This document shows, one piece after another, positions 7,791-16,380 of a stretch of 22,158 nucleotides of DNA (within the stretch, counting starts at the first letter, position 1; every line of letters starts with the position of its first letter). The notes beneath the pieces were generated by a model. That model saw only the letters and a program-made list of their open reading frames with translations. It did not search any database and had not been told where the DNA came from. Origin of the DNA: an uncultured Eubacteriales bacterium (GTDB lineage Bacteria; Bacillota; Clostridia; Oscillospirales; Acutalibacteraceae); the NCBI GenBank assembly GCA_934675165.1, contig CAKUPP010000019.1:1-22158 (forward strand), in the 5' to 3' direction. The position numbers and the translations under genes are program-made.

Positions 7791-7924
7791 CACATCCCTG
7801 TCGAAATTTTTACAACCAATGTACACGAGTTTCAAATAACGTATTACAATTTTTCGACTTCTTTGCTATAAGTACAAACTATAAACCACACATAATCATA
7901 GATTTTAAAAAATTTTAATATAAG

Positions 7925-7960
7925 CAAAAACAACCAATTCCAAAACGAATTGATTGTTTT
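7925..7960 (-). terminator. Intrinsic terminator after azlD
   Basis: A 13-bp stem (7928-7940 with 7947-7959) has a 6-nt loop; on the minus strand it runs into T5. It lies just after the azlD stop at 7971 and separates azlCD from murE. Confidence 0.8.
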
Positions 7961-7970
7961 ACTTCTGCAT

Positions 7971-8291
7971 TTATTTTACCAATCCAGCAACTTGTTCAAC
8001 AATAAACGCAACAAGTGTTGAAGAAAGAGCCACCACCACTAAACTTTGGCCAAAATAAGAAAGTACTAGTGCAAATACAACCGCTACCGACGCTGACACA
8101 ACACTACCCGTTGAATGAAATACTTCTGGAAAAATCATAGACGTAAGTACTGCATAAGGAATATATTCTAAAAAAGATTTCAAAAATACATTTTTTATTT
8201 TTTTCTTACAAAAAAGCAACGGAATTATTTTTACAGCTATCATAACGCCTGCCATTGCAAATATAGCCAACAAAAACTTTTCTCGACTCAC
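7971..8291 (-). CDS. azlD: AzlD-family small subunit of amino acid exporter
   Basis: AzlD is the small partner of AzlC in branched-chain amino acid efflux (E. coli YgaH is the counterpart). The 106-residue protein has about four hydrophobic helices and the family stretch KIIPLLFCKKKIKNVFLKSFLEYIP (positions 21-45), with YAVLTSMIFPEVF after it. The start is GTG, overlapping the azlC stop in a GTGA four-base overlap, with AGGAGG about 14 bases upstream inside azlC. This indicates translational coupling. A strong terminator follows. Confidence 0.88.
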   Translation of the reverse strand: MSREKFLLAIFAMAGVMIAVKIIPLLFCKKKIKNVFLKSFLEYIPYAVLTSMIFPEVFHSTGSVVSASVAVVFALVLSYFGQSLVVVALSSTLVAFIVEQVAGLVK

Positions 8292-9046
8292 CGTTCCTCA
8301 GCCTCCTTCTCTTCCAGAGTTTTCTCTCCCTCTTTCATCGGAAACAGCAATGCACCTATCAAAGATGTGACTACTGCGCAAATTATTATTATCCAAGATG
8401 CCTCTAAATGAGCCTTAACAGCTGGAATACATTCCATAATAGCACTGAGACCAAGAGCTATTAAAACAACTGTTGTAACAGCTTTAGATTTTTTAGCTGA
8501 TGGAACTATTATAGCAATAAACATTGCGTAAAGCATTATGCCTAAAACTGACCTTAAAGAAACAGGTAAAAAATCAGTAGCAATTGCACCAAGAGTCGTT
8601 CCCACAAAAAAGCCTATGTAAGGAGACGTGCCTAACCCTATAAGATATGAAGACTCAAGAGTTCCCTTCTCTTTCATTGCAACTCCAAATATTTCATCCG
8701 TATTAAGTATCCCAAATAAAACTCTTTGCCAAGTTTTCATATTGGGGTCGAATCGTTGTGCTATAGATATTGCAAAAAGCATATATCGACAATTTACAAC
8801 AAACAATGTAAGTGCGTACATTATTACCGCTGTTTCTCCACTTACAAATAAATCAATGGCCGCTTTCTGCCCAGAACCACTAAATACCATAGTCCCTAAC
8901 AGCTCAGTTAACTTTATCCCAAGCCCTGCTTGAATTCCCGCAATACTACACGCAAGAGCTATAGGAATATAGCCAAGTGCAACAGGTATTCCATCTTTAA
9001 AGCCTTTCATAAATCCGCGCGCCACTTGCGGATTACTATTTGACAT
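8288..9046 (-). CDS. azlC: AzlC-family branched-chain amino acid exporter
   Basis: AzlC forms the large membrane subunit of an AzlCD/YgaZH-type amino acid exporter. The 252-residue protein carries the family start ARGFMKGFKDGIPVALGYIPIA (9-30), FSGSGQKAAIDLF, NCRYMLFAISIAQRF and NTDEIFGV, with six or more membrane segments and a charged C-terminal tail (MKEGEKTLEEKEAEER). AAAGGTG precedes the ATG. It overlaps azlD by four bases. In some bacteria azlCD adjoins an AzlB/Lrp-type regulator; none is seen here, and no T-box or leucine-responsive leader is evident in the ~70-nt leader. Substrate is inferred from the family. Confidence 0.9.
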   Translation of the reverse strand: MSNSNPQVARGFMKGFKDGIPVALGYIPIALACSIAGIQAGLGIKLTELLGTMVFSGSGQKAAIDLFVSGETAVIMYALTLFVVNCRYMLFAISIAQRFDPNMKTWQRVLFGILNTDEIFGVAMKEKGTLESSYLIGLGTSPYIGFFVGTTLGAIATDFLPVSLRSVLGIMLYAMFIAIIVPSAKKSKAVTTVVLIALGLSAIMECIPAVKAHLEASWIIIICAVVTSLIGALLFPMKEGEKTLEEKEAEER

Positions 9047-9118
9047 TGCTCAACCACACCTTTCTAATTTATTAAAGATATTTGCCTTTTTTTCACTCAA
9101 TTATATGACTTATTACGT

Positions 9119-9147
9119 ATATTACTACATAATTGCATGTAAATCAA
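9119..9147 (-). promoter_or_regulatory. Possible sigma-A promoter for azlCD
   Basis: TTGATT (9147-9142) and TAATAT (9124-9119) are separated by 17 bases on the minus strand. A consensus TATAAT nearer the gene (9105-9100) lacks a -35 box. Confidence 0.45.
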
Positions 9148-9207
9148 GGGCATATTTAAATTTTTTAGTCTTATTTTTATATTAAATATTTTTACGCTTG
9201 TTTACTA

Positions 9208-9236
9208 TTGACAATAATTGCTTTAAGATATAAAAT
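9208..9236 (+). promoter_or_regulatory. Sigma-A promoter for the HIT-PRT unit
   Basis: A perfect TTGACA (9208-9213) lies 17 bases before TAAAAT (9231-9236). It is divergent from the azlC promoter, so 9047-9302 is a two-way regulatory gap. Confidence 0.7.
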
Positions 9237-9302
9237 ACTGTTTTGTATTTAAGCATATTCTGATTATGCAAAAATTTTTCATAAAAAGGAGCATTTATAA
9301 TT

Positions 9303-9644
9303 ATGGATTGTGTATTTTGCAAAATAGCATCCAAAGAAATACCTTCTAAAATAATTTATGAAGATGACGAAATTTTGGTGTTTAATGATTTAGAACCCGC
9401 TGCACCAACACATGTTCTTATTATACCGAAAAAACATATACGCTCAGCAAATGAAATCACAACAGATGAAAATCAGAGAATTGTAGGTAATATATTTAGA
9501 AAAGTTCCAGAAATTGCCCAAAAATTGAATCTTGAAAATGGATTTAGAATAGTCAATAACTGCGGCGACGATGGTGGACAAACAGTTAATCACTTACATT
9601 TCCATTTACTCGGAAAAAGAAAGTTCACATGGCCCCCCGGTTAA
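9303..9644 (+). CDS. HIT-family nucleotide-binding protein (HinT-like)
   Basis: A histidine-triad hydrolase acting on purine nucleoside phosphoramidates and similar adenylated compounds. The 113-residue protein has the catalytic HLHFH triad at 97-101, DCVFCKI with the C3/C6 zinc pair at the N-terminus, LVFNDLEPAAPTHVLIIPKKHI in the middle and the terminal WPPG typical of HinT. AAGGAGC lies about 11 bases before the ATG. A phosphoribosyltransferase gene follows after 32 bp, so the two purine-related enzymes probably share a transcript. Confidence 0.93.
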   Translation: MDCVFCKIASKEIPSKIIYEDDEILVFNDLEPAAPTHVLIIPKKHIRSANEITTDENQRIVGNIFRKVPEIAQKLNLENGFRIVNNCGDDGGQTVNHLHFHLLGKRKFTWPPG

Positions 9645-9676
9645 TAAAAATATTTTAAAGGAGATAACAATTAAAC

Positions 9677-10222
9677 ATGGAAAAAAATAAGTATTATTCC
9701 ATAAACGTTGCTTCGTGCATCCGAAATTTGCCTATCTGTAGTGTTGATGAAAAAACAAGTATTGCTGCATTTATAATGTTTGGAGACGTTGAAATAACTA
9801 AAAAATCAGCAAAAATGTTGCTAGAAAAATCACCAGATTTCGATATACTCTTAACCGCAGAATGTAAAGGCATTCCACTTTGTTACGAGATGGCAAGACA
9901 GAGCAAAAAAAATTACATTGTTGCAAGAAAATCAGAAAAATTATACATGGAAAATCCTATGTGGGTAGAAGTAAAATCCATAACAACTGCAAATGTTCAA
10001 AGATTATATCTATCAAAATGTGAATTTGAAAAAATGAAAAACAAAAAAGTTTTGTTAGTAGATGACGTAATTAGTACGGGTCAATCAGTTTTAGCATTAG
10101 AAAAATTAGCATTTCAAGCACATGCTACTATCGTGGGCAAGGCATGTGTCCTTGTTGAGGGAGCATCCACAAATTGTTCAGACATAATATCTTTAGGAAC
10201 ACTCCCTATTTTCAAAAAATAA
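9677..10222 (+). CDS. APRT-like phosphoribosyltransferase
   Basis: A type I phosphoribosyltransferase of 181 residues. The PRPP-binding loop VLLVDDVISTGQS (125-137) is intact. GIPLCYEMARQSKKNYIVARKS (65-86) resembles adenine phosphoribosyltransferase, where this part binds the base and pyrophosphate. A salvage role (base + PRPP to nucleotide) is the likely function, but the N-terminus differs from textbook Apt and another purine or regulatory substrate is possible. AAGGAGAT sits 12 bases before the ATG. It is second in a unit with the HIT gene and ends at a hairpin with a T-run. Confidence 0.82.
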   Translation: MEKNKYYSINVASCIRNLPICSVDEKTSIAAFIMFGDVEITKKSAKMLLEKSPDFDILLTAECKGIPLCYEMARQSKKNYIVARKSEKLYMENPMWVEVKSITTANVQRLYLSKCEFEKMKNKKVLLVDDVISTGQSVLALEKLAFQAHATIVGKACVLVEGASTNCSDIISLGTLPIFKK

Positions 10223-10224
10223 AA

Positions 10225-10281
10225 ATCACATTTACTAGGATGCAACAATGATATTGCAGTATCTGTGATAAATATTTTTTT
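10225..10281 (+). terminator. Intrinsic terminator after the PRT gene
   Basis: ATCACA (10225-10230) pairs with TGTGAT (10264-10269), enclosing an inner TGCAA/TTGCA stem, and a T-rich run follows (10274-10281). Confidence 0.65.
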
Positions 10282-10375
10282 GATATATATTCACGTTGTA
10301 CTACACTTTGATATTCTAACACAATCTATTTAAACCATTTACAAAGAACTATAACTCTTTGAAAAGTGTTTCAAC

Positions 10376-10393
10376 AGTCTTTGGAGAAAGACT
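10376..10393 (+). other. Perfect 7-bp hairpin in the comEC leader
   Basis: AGTCTTT, GGAG loop, AAAGACT. The loop carries a Shine-Dalgarno-like GGAG but the comEC start is 40 bases away and no T-run follows, so its role is unknown. I found no clear promoter in 10282-10421. Confidence 0.4.
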
Positions 10394-10433
10394 ATAAATA
10401 TTACTACTTTTTAATGCAAGGGTGATTACTTCT

Positions 10434-12653
10434 ATGAAAAGGCCGCTTTCGCTGGCAATGCTTTCATATTTTATCAGCCTTGCTTTTTTAGCGTTTGCAC
10501 CAAATTCATTACTTATATATATAGTAGGAGTAATTGGGGTTTTATTCCTAATTGCAATTTTTTATATAAATAAATCTAAAGTATTTGTGATAAGCGTAGC
10601 TATGTCTCTAGCAGCATCCATAGTTTATACAATAAATTTAAACATTAATATTAAACCCAGCGAACAATTTGATGGAAAAAACGTTACCTTAAAAGGCACT
10701 GTGTGTGATTTACCGTATAAATCAATGCAACATTATTATTATATTTTGAAAGTGACAAGCATTAACAATAAAAAAGTTCGTCCGTTTAAAATAAAACTTT
10801 CTTCATCAAAAGCTATGGAGTGTGACCCTTTTGATGATTTTTACGGTGAAGCCTACTTAAGTATACCGCCCGTACATGCAGACTTTAATTCAAAAATATT
10901 TCAACGGTCGAAAGGAATTTTACTTTTTGGAAAAATTTCTGAACATAACAGTGTCAATAAAATAACCCACCCAGATAATCCGCCTTGGCAATACTATATT
11001 TTAACTGCAAGAAAAGAAATGCTTTCTGCTACTAAAAAAAATTTGCCTCCCAGACTTTCTAGTTTTATAAATGGGGTTTTATTGGGTGATAGAAATGATT
11101 TCCCCAAAGATGTAAAAAGAAATTTTGATATTTCTGGAATTTATCACTTGCTTGCTATATCTGGAGTGCATATATCAATTTTAAGCACTTTCTTTTTTTC
11201 TATTTTTATAATGCTTAATATAAAATATCGGTACTGCTGCATATTAACTTCTATATGTGTGTTAATATTTATGGGAATAACATGTTTTTCTCCATCTGTA
11301 ATGCGTGCAGGGATAATGATAATCTTATATTTTATCTCAATGGCATTTAAAAAAAATTCTGACTCTCTAAATTCTCTTAGCACATCTACTGGAATAATTT
11401 GTTTAATAAATCCAAATGCTGCGTATGATATTTCATTATGGCTAAGTTTTCTTGCAACACTTGGGATACTACTTGTTTATCCACGCATTAATTCTTATTT
11501 ACACTCTGCTCTAAAAATAAATCACGTAAATAAAATATCAACATCAATCCTATCTCCCATAAGCCTAAGCATTGCTTGTTCTTTAACTACACTTCCACTC
11601 TCGGTGTTAATATTTAAAAAAATGTCTACTGTTTTTATACTATCAAATATTTTAATATTAATACCCATAACCGCTCTTATTAATTGCGCCCTTATTATGA
11701 ATACACTCACACTCATAAATATAAATTCTCTTAGTTTTATAATTAATCCTCTAAAAATATTTTGTGCAGTGATAACCAACTACATAATATATTTGTCAGA
11801 ACATATTGCAAATATTCCATATGCTTTAATACCCATGAATTACGGCTTTATATATTTATGGATATCTTTTAGCTTAATACTTTTAGTAATCTGCATTTTA
11901 TTTTCGAAAACAAGCTTTTGTTATAAGTTGAGCATCATGCTATCAATAAATCTCCTCTTAACCGGAATTGTTTACTACCAATTTTACGACTTATCAATTA
12001 CACGTCTATCTGTAAAAGAATGTGGAGACGGAATAAGCATAATAATCGATCGTAATAATCATAAAAGTCTTATACTAGCTTATTTTGATAAAACAAACAT
12101 AGAATCTGCAACAAAAGATTTGTACACACCATATAATCATAATTTTGATTATGCAAATCTTATCCCAGAAGAAAATGTTGAAAACGAAGACGTTCTAAAT
12201 GTATTAAAAACTTTTAATCCAAAAACAATTGCTTGCTATAAAAACAATTCCGAATTTAATTATTTTAAAAATATTGTATACTATAAAGAGTACCTCAAAA
12301 GTCATTTTTGGGATGACTCTAGTTTGAAAATTAAAAAAATCCACAATAGTGTTTATGGTTTATTAAAAATACAAAAAATATCCATTTTGATAATCCCAAA
12401 ATCAGGAGACATAGACTCAATTCCAGCAAGTTGGCGAAACTGTGATTTTTTAATATCTTGCGGACTCCCCATAAATTTTCAAAATGGTTCATTTAAAAAT
12501 ATAATCATATCTTCTTCAAAAAGTACTGCTGAACTATGCATTCCAAAAGCATTAAAATATTATAAAAATGTTTATTCTATTTCTCACCAAGGAAGTTTAA
12601 ATATAGATATAAATAAATCAAGTTGTAATTATAAAATCAGGAGGCTCAGATAA
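10434..12653 (+). CDS. comEC: ComEC/Rec2-family DNA uptake channel, degenerate C-terminus
   Basis: ComEC forms the membrane channel that passes single-stranded DNA into competent cells. From the ATG at 10434 it is 739 residues; an in-frame GTG at 10422 is an alternative, but AAGGGTG fits the ATG better. Order: N-terminal membrane segments (~5-70), a soluble DUF4131/OB-like part (~75-190), the competence domain with GVLLGDRNDFPKDVKRNFDI then HLLAISGVHIS (238-248) and many helices to ~510, then a C-terminal domain. The C-terminal domain is where a metallo-beta-lactamase-like nuclease normally lies, with DVGQGD and HxHxDH; here the start reads VKECGDGISIII and no HxHxDH can be found. The nuclease part has lost its metal ligands. 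holA overlaps by one base. Confidence 0.88.
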   Translation: MKRPLSLAMLSYFISLAFLAFAPNSLLIYIVGVIGVLFLIAIFYINKSKVFVISVAMSLAASIVYTINLNINIKPSEQFDGKNVTLKGTVCDLPYKSMQHYYYILKVTSINNKKVRPFKIKLSSSKAMECDPFDDFYGEAYLSIPPVHADFNSKIFQRSKGILLFGKISEHNSVNKITHPDNPPWQYYILTARKEMLSATKKNLPPRLSSFINGVLLGDRNDFPKDVKRNFDISGIYHLLAISGVHISILSTFFFSIFIMLNIKYRYCCILTSICVLIFMGITCFSPSVMRAGIMIILYFISMAFKKNSDSLNSLSTSTGIICLINPNAAYDISLWLSFLATLGILLVYPRINSYLHSALKINHVNKISTSILSPISLSIACSLTTLPLSVLIFKKMSTVFILSNILILIPITALINCALIMNTLTLININSLSFIINPLKIFCAVITNYIIYLSEHIANIPYALIPMNYGFIYLWISFSLILLVICILFSKTSFCYKLSIMLSINLLLTGIVYYQFYDLSITRLSVKECGDGISIIIDRNNHKSLILAYFDKTNIESATKDLYTPYNHNFDYANLIPEENVENEDVLNVLKTFNPKTIACYKNNSEFNYFKNIVYYKEYLKSHFWDDSSLKIKKIHNSVYGLLKIQKISILIIPKSGDIDSIPASWRNCDFLISCGLPINFQNGSFKNIIISSSKSTAELCIPKALKYYKNVYSISHQGSLNIDINKSSCNYKIRRLR

Positions 12654-13687
12654 TGCCGCAACTAAACTACAAAGAACTAAAAAATCACATTGCTTCACAA
12701 AAATTAAATAACATATACCTACTGACTGGAGAAAAATATCTAATTGATAATTTTGAAAAATTAATAACAAATTCTGCAATAAATAATCAAAATGAAGATT
12801 TTAATAAAATCACTCTTACAGACGAAAACTTTACAGTCGACAATCTGGAAACAGCTGTTGAAACTTTGCCACTAAACTCAGATAGAAAAGTGGTTATTGT
12901 TAAAAACGTGCCGTGGGATATAGTAGAAAATTCAGACGTGAATAATTTCATTACTATACTTTCAGACATCCCAGATTACTGCATTTTGATAATATGTGAA
13001 AATTTTAAAATCCAAAGTACAAAAAATTCAACTAAATTTAAAAAAATACAAAAAAAAATTTTAGAAAAAGGCATACTTTCAGATTTAACTCAAAAAGATA
13101 TCTCACTTGAAGATCAATTAATCACGTGGGCAAAAGAAAATTATTCAAAAATCCTTTCTCTTAAAAACGCAAAATTAATAAAAGAGCTTTGTGGCGAACG
13201 AGATCTCACATCAATCAAAAATGAACTCGAAAAAATTTGCAGCTATGAAACATCAAATAAAATAAGTGAAAAATCCATAAAACTAGTAACACACACTTCA
13301 TTAAAATCAAGTATATTTGATTTGCCTAAAGCAATGTTTTCTAAAAACTATAAAAAATCAATTCAAATACTTCAAAATTTATTAAACCAAAAACAACAAC
13401 CTATATCAATCGTAACCATTTTAGCAAATGAATATATAGATATTTACAGAGTTAAAATATTTAAAAATACACCTAACGGAATAACTAATCTTGAAAAATA
13501 TTTTGATTACAAAAATAAAAATTTCAGAATAAAAAATGCAGAAAAACGATGCTCTGTACTATCCGAAAATTCTTTGTGCAAATCTCTAAAACTATTGTTA
13601 GAAACAGATTTAAATTTAAAATCTACCACATTAAATCCTGAAATATTATTGGAAACTCTTATAATAAAACTAATTAAACTCTTATAA
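12653..13687 (+). CDS. holA: DNA polymerase III delta subunit
   Basis: HolA is the clamp-loader wrench that opens the beta sliding clamp. The 344-residue protein starts with the typical NIYLLTGEKYLIDNFEKLI (19-37), has no Walker motif, as expected for delta, and follows the family pattern through the central AAA+-like fold (WAKENYSKILSLKNAKLIKELCGERDLTSIKNELEKI) and the C-terminal helical collar (SSIFDLPKAMFSKNYKKSIQILQNLL). Its ATG overlaps the comEC TAA by one base (TAATG), with AGGAGG about nine bases upstream inside comEC, a coupling seen in many Firmicutes. Lysine- and asparagine-rich composition follows the low GC. rpsT, often next, is missing; the next gene is convergent seven bases away. 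Confidence 0.9.
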   Translation: MPQLNYKELKNHIASQKLNNIYLLTGEKYLIDNFEKLITNSAINNQNEDFNKITLTDENFTVDNLETAVETLPLNSDRKVVIVKNVPWDIVENSDVNNFITILSDIPDYCILIICENFKIQSTKNSTKFKKIQKKILEKGILSDLTQKDISLEDQLITWAKENYSKILSLKNAKLIKELCGERDLTSIKNELEKICSYETSNKISEKSIKLVTHTSLKSSIFDLPKAMFSKNYKKSIQILQNLLNQKQQPISIVTILANEYIDIYRVKIFKNTPNGITNLEKYFDYKNKNFRIKNAEKRCSVLSENSLCKSLKLLLETDLNLKSTTLNPEILLETLIIKLIKLL

Positions 13688-13694
13688 TGTTAAT

Positions 13695-14282
13695 TTATTT
13701 ATTTTCTTCCACATTTATATTGAATTTTATCTCCACCTTCTTGTATATATCACCAGAATAGTTATAAACAAATGTGAGGTTTTTATCATTTTCTGGTACA
13801 GCAAAAATAATCGTTCCTTCTCTAGTTTCTCCTGAAAGAATATTTGTGTTTTCAAAATAATCGTCTACGGAAAAAGTAGAAAAGTCCATTTCTCTGTAAT
13901 TACCTTTTTCATCTATAATTTTACTTTCAAAAATATTTGGAGAATAAGTTGCTTCTGATTTATTCTCCATTTTTAATTTTATTTTTATAAACATCTCCGC
14001 ATCTTTAAGTTTAGAATATTTTGGAATATATTTTTCAGCATTTAAAACTGTCAATTTTTGGCCATCACCTATTTCTACCGACTCATTTTGGACTCCACTT
14101 ATTATTTGAATTTTTAAATCGCCACTTTCATTTTTACTATTTTGGCTTTCATCTTTAAGACTATTATCCCCTTTAAAGGGAACATTCACAAAATCATTTT
14201 GACATCCATGCAAAAAAACCAAATTTATTATTATTAAAATTTTAATTAATTTAACATCTTTTAATTTAATGTTTTTTTTCAT
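13695..14282 (-). CDS. DUF4352-like lipoprotein
   Basis: A 195-residue lipoprotein. The N-terminus has several Lys, a hydrophobic stretch and the lipobox LHGC (Cys 27), so it should be lipid-anchored to the outer face of the membrane. A charged Ser/Asn/Lys linker (~35-55) leads to one beta-sandwich domain (~57-190). In that domain, AEMFIKIKLKMENKSEATYSP, SKIIDEKGNYREMD and ILSGETREGTIIFAVPEND fit the DUF4352/telokin-like immunoglobulin pattern. AGGAGCGAT precedes the ATG. It is convergent with holA, with only seven bases between stops and no hairpin there. Its first ~20 codons and upstream region are duplicated in decayed form at 15870-16352. Role unknown; such domains are common on Firmicutes surface proteins. 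Confidence 0.75.
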   Translation of the reverse strand: MKKNIKLKDVKLIKILIIINLVFLHGCQNDFVNVPFKGDNSLKDESQNSKNESGDLKIQIISGVQNESVEIGDGQKLTVLNAEKYIPKYSKLKDAEMFIKIKLKMENKSEATYSPNIFESKIIDEKGNYREMDFSTFSVDDYFENTNILSGETREGTIIFAVPENDKNLTFVYNYSGDIYKKVEIKFNINVEENK

Positions 14283-14702
14283 ATTATCGCTCCTAAATTA
14301 TACATATTATACTCAAACGCTTTATTTATAACATTTTTTAATAAATAAATCAATGCTTTTTGTGTATTTATCTATTTTTTGATTGCAAAACAATTTAATA
14401 TAATTAATTTCATCTCAAATTTTTACTTAAAAAAATTAAAAATATTTTATTTTTATTAAATAAGCTTTTTGAAAAAATATTATATATATTTATTTTCTCT
14501 AGTTTTTAATTAATTCTAATGTTTATATTTTTATTTTTTATTAAAATATCTCTCGTTATTAACTTATTTATTGCTTATGTTAAATTTTAATACTAATATT
14601 TTTTAATTATTATTTTTATTAAATTTAACTTATTTTTTCACACCAGTAAGGCACTCTTTATATTTGCATTTTTAATTAAAATAATGATAAAATAAAATTA
14701 CA
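14221..14702. repeat. Diverged ~480-bp direct repeat, copy 1
   Basis: This AT-rich segment covers the start of the lipoprotein gene and most of the 14283-14988 gap. It aligns over its whole length with 15870-16352. The two copies are clearly diverged, but a 53-bp core (14455-14507) is identical to 16104-16156. The remainder of the gap (14703-14988) is AT-rich, holds no gene that I can see, and ends with AAGGAGGAAAA before the next start. Confidence 0.8.
14664..14693 (+). promoter_or_regulatory. Possible promoter in repeat copy 1
   Basis: TTGCAT, 18 bases, then TAAAAT. The same layout is kept in copy 2 at 16314-16343. It would give a ~290-nt leader to the gene at 14989. Confidence 0.4.
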
Positions 14703-14988
14703 AATCTTGGCTATATAAAATATATAATGATCAATAAAAAATTAAAAAAGCAATATATCCAGCATGATTTTGAGCACAATTAAACAATATTTTAAACATA
14801 ACATTTTTAACATTAAGTTAAATAAAAATATAACATTCACTATCAAAGAGTACACTATATACTATTTCTTAAATTTTAAAAAATACTCTTAATTGTTGGC
14901 TAATATTTTTATTCAATTTCTAAAATAAGAAATAACAAATAAAAATTTAGTATATATTATTTAAACATTCACAAGGAGGAAAAATACA

Positions 14989-15474
14989 ATGAAATTTTCA
15001 AAACTCATTGCAACAAGTTTATTATTAGGAGGCATATGCACATTCAATTCAGTAAATGCTGTTGATAATACAGTATCTGCTGCATCGCAGATATACTATG
15101 ATAACAATTCTGTAGATATAAAAGAATTAGTAAGTAAATACTGCAAATACGGAGAAGTATCAAGCAAATACTATATTATAAAACTCAACGATGGTTCCAG
15201 TGTTATAACAAAATCTACAGTACATAGTAAAATGAACCTCGCAAAATTAACAAAACATCAAGATCTTCGCAGAAAATTTTCTTTGGGCACCCCTGATTCT
15301 TATAAAAAATTTATTCGCCAACTAACTCACAATACATTTAAAAAAATATATAAATGTGAAATAGCCGATGAAAAAGTAGATTTATCACCAGATTCATTTA
15401 TTGATAATAATACACAATTAAATGCACAAAAAACACAACTTTCAACGGATTGTGCACGCCGTCTTGAATTTTAA
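14989..15474 (+). CDS. Secreted protein, unknown function
   Basis: A 161-residue protein with a signal peptide (KLIATSLLLGGICTF, likely cleavage after SVNA near residue 24). The mature part is hydrophilic and basic: a Tyr-rich segment (YYDNN, SKYYIIKLNDGSSVITKS), then LRRKFSLGTPDSYKKFIRQLTHN and a short Asn/Gln-rich tail ending CARRLEF. I recognise no domain. AAGGAGGAAAA precedes the ATG, and a 17-bp stem terminator follows the stop, so it is a single-gene transcript. It lies between two duplicated promoter cassettes and upstream of a secreted nuclease-like gene; a shared function (for example a toxin partner) is possible but unsupported by any motif. Confidence 0.7.
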   Translation: MKFSKLIATSLLLGGICTFNSVNAVDNTVSAASQIYYDNNSVDIKELVSKYCKYGEVSSKYYIIKLNDGSSVITKSTVHSKMNLAKLTKHQDLRRKFSLGTPDSYKKFIRQLTHNTFKKIYKCEIADEKVDLSPDSFIDNNTQLNAQKTQLSTDCARRLEF

Positions 15475-15494
15475 TACTGTAATATACAACACTA

Positions 15495-15537
15495 AAATGG
15501 TTTTATAGTAAATTAAAAAATTACTATAAAGCCATTT
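15495..15537 (+). terminator. Long-stem terminator after the secreted protein gene
   Basis: A 17-bp stem, one G-U pair, joins AAATGGTTTTATAGTAA (15495-15511) and TTACTATAAAGCCATTT (15521-15537). The tail is pyrimidine-rich (CTTTC) rather than pure T. Confidence 0.65.
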
Positions 15538-15610
15538 CTTTCAACATAAAAAAACAATCAACTAATAACAACTCAATACAAAAACACATACTACAATAAT
15601 TAAACAATAT

Positions 15611-15643
15611 ACTGACACACATTTTTAAGTGAAGTCAGTTTTT
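15611..15643 (+). terminator. Second hairpin with T-run
   Basis: ACTGAC (15611-15616) pairs with GTCAGT (15634-15639), with inner CAC/GTG, and is followed by a T-run. No gene lies between it and the terminator at 15495-15537. From here to 15869 I see no gene, only AT-rich sequence with stops in all frames. Confidence 0.5.
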
Positions 15644-15869
15644 ATTATTTTGGTTTCAAAATAGCAAAATACTCCGATAGTAATTCTTTTTTAAATCTAT
15701 CCCGTAAAAATACTAGGGCACTTTTAATTTTTATATTGTCCTATTTATGCTTAACTTATTTCAAAAAACCTACTAGTAATTAATCTTATGGCTCTTAGAA
15801 TTTTTTACTTAACATCACTTACTTTCATTTCTTGCCTCAACTGTTATTTAAAAAGCACCATAAAAGCTC

Positions 15870-16352
15870 AATTTTTTATTATTAAAATTTTAATTAATTT
15901 TATGTTCTTTAATTTGATATTTTTTTAATTATTTTGCCAATTAAATTATATATATTGCATTTAAATGTTTTATTTACAATATTTTTAAATAATTAAATTG
16001 ATATTTTTTATATATTTATCTGTTTTTTGAAAATCTAAATTAATTAACATAGTTGATTTAATTCCAAATTTTTACTTAAAAAATCAAAAATTATTTTATT
16101 TATATTAAATAAGCTTTTTGAAAAAATATTATATATATTTATTTTCTCTAGTTTTTGATTAATTTTAATGTTTATATTTTTGCTTTTTTACTCAAATAAA
16201 TATACTTGTTAATCTTTATATTTTGAATATTAAATTTTAACACAAATATTTTTTAATCTTCTTTTTTGTTATATTTAACTTATTTTCATGATTCAAGCAG
16301 CTTTTCTTTATATTTGTGCGTTTGATTAAATTAATGATAAAATAAAGTTATA
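15870..16352. repeat. Diverged ~480-bp direct repeat, copy 2
   Basis: It matches 14221-14702 along its whole length. The part corresponding to the lipoprotein start (15870-15932) keeps the same base pattern but has lost both the start codon (CAT to AAT on the plus strand) and the Shine-Dalgarno sequence, so it is a dead stub. The 53-bp core at 16104-16156 is identical to copy 1. The cassette stops about 30 bp before the nuclease-like gene. Confidence 0.8.
16314..16343 (+). promoter_or_regulatory. Possible promoter in repeat copy 2
   Basis: TTGTGC, 18 bases, TAAAAT, in the same place as in copy 1. It would give a ~30-nt leader to the gene at 16381. Confidence 0.45.
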
Positions 16353-16380
16353 ATTAATACGGCACAATAGGAGTATAACA

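Noticed and set aside
9047..9302. T-box or leucine-responsive leader before azlC
   Set aside because: The predicted leader is only ~70 nt and contains no T-box sequence or antiterminator stem.
13688..16380. CRISPR or tandem-repeat array
   Set aside because: The similarity is two long copies, not short regularly spaced repeats.
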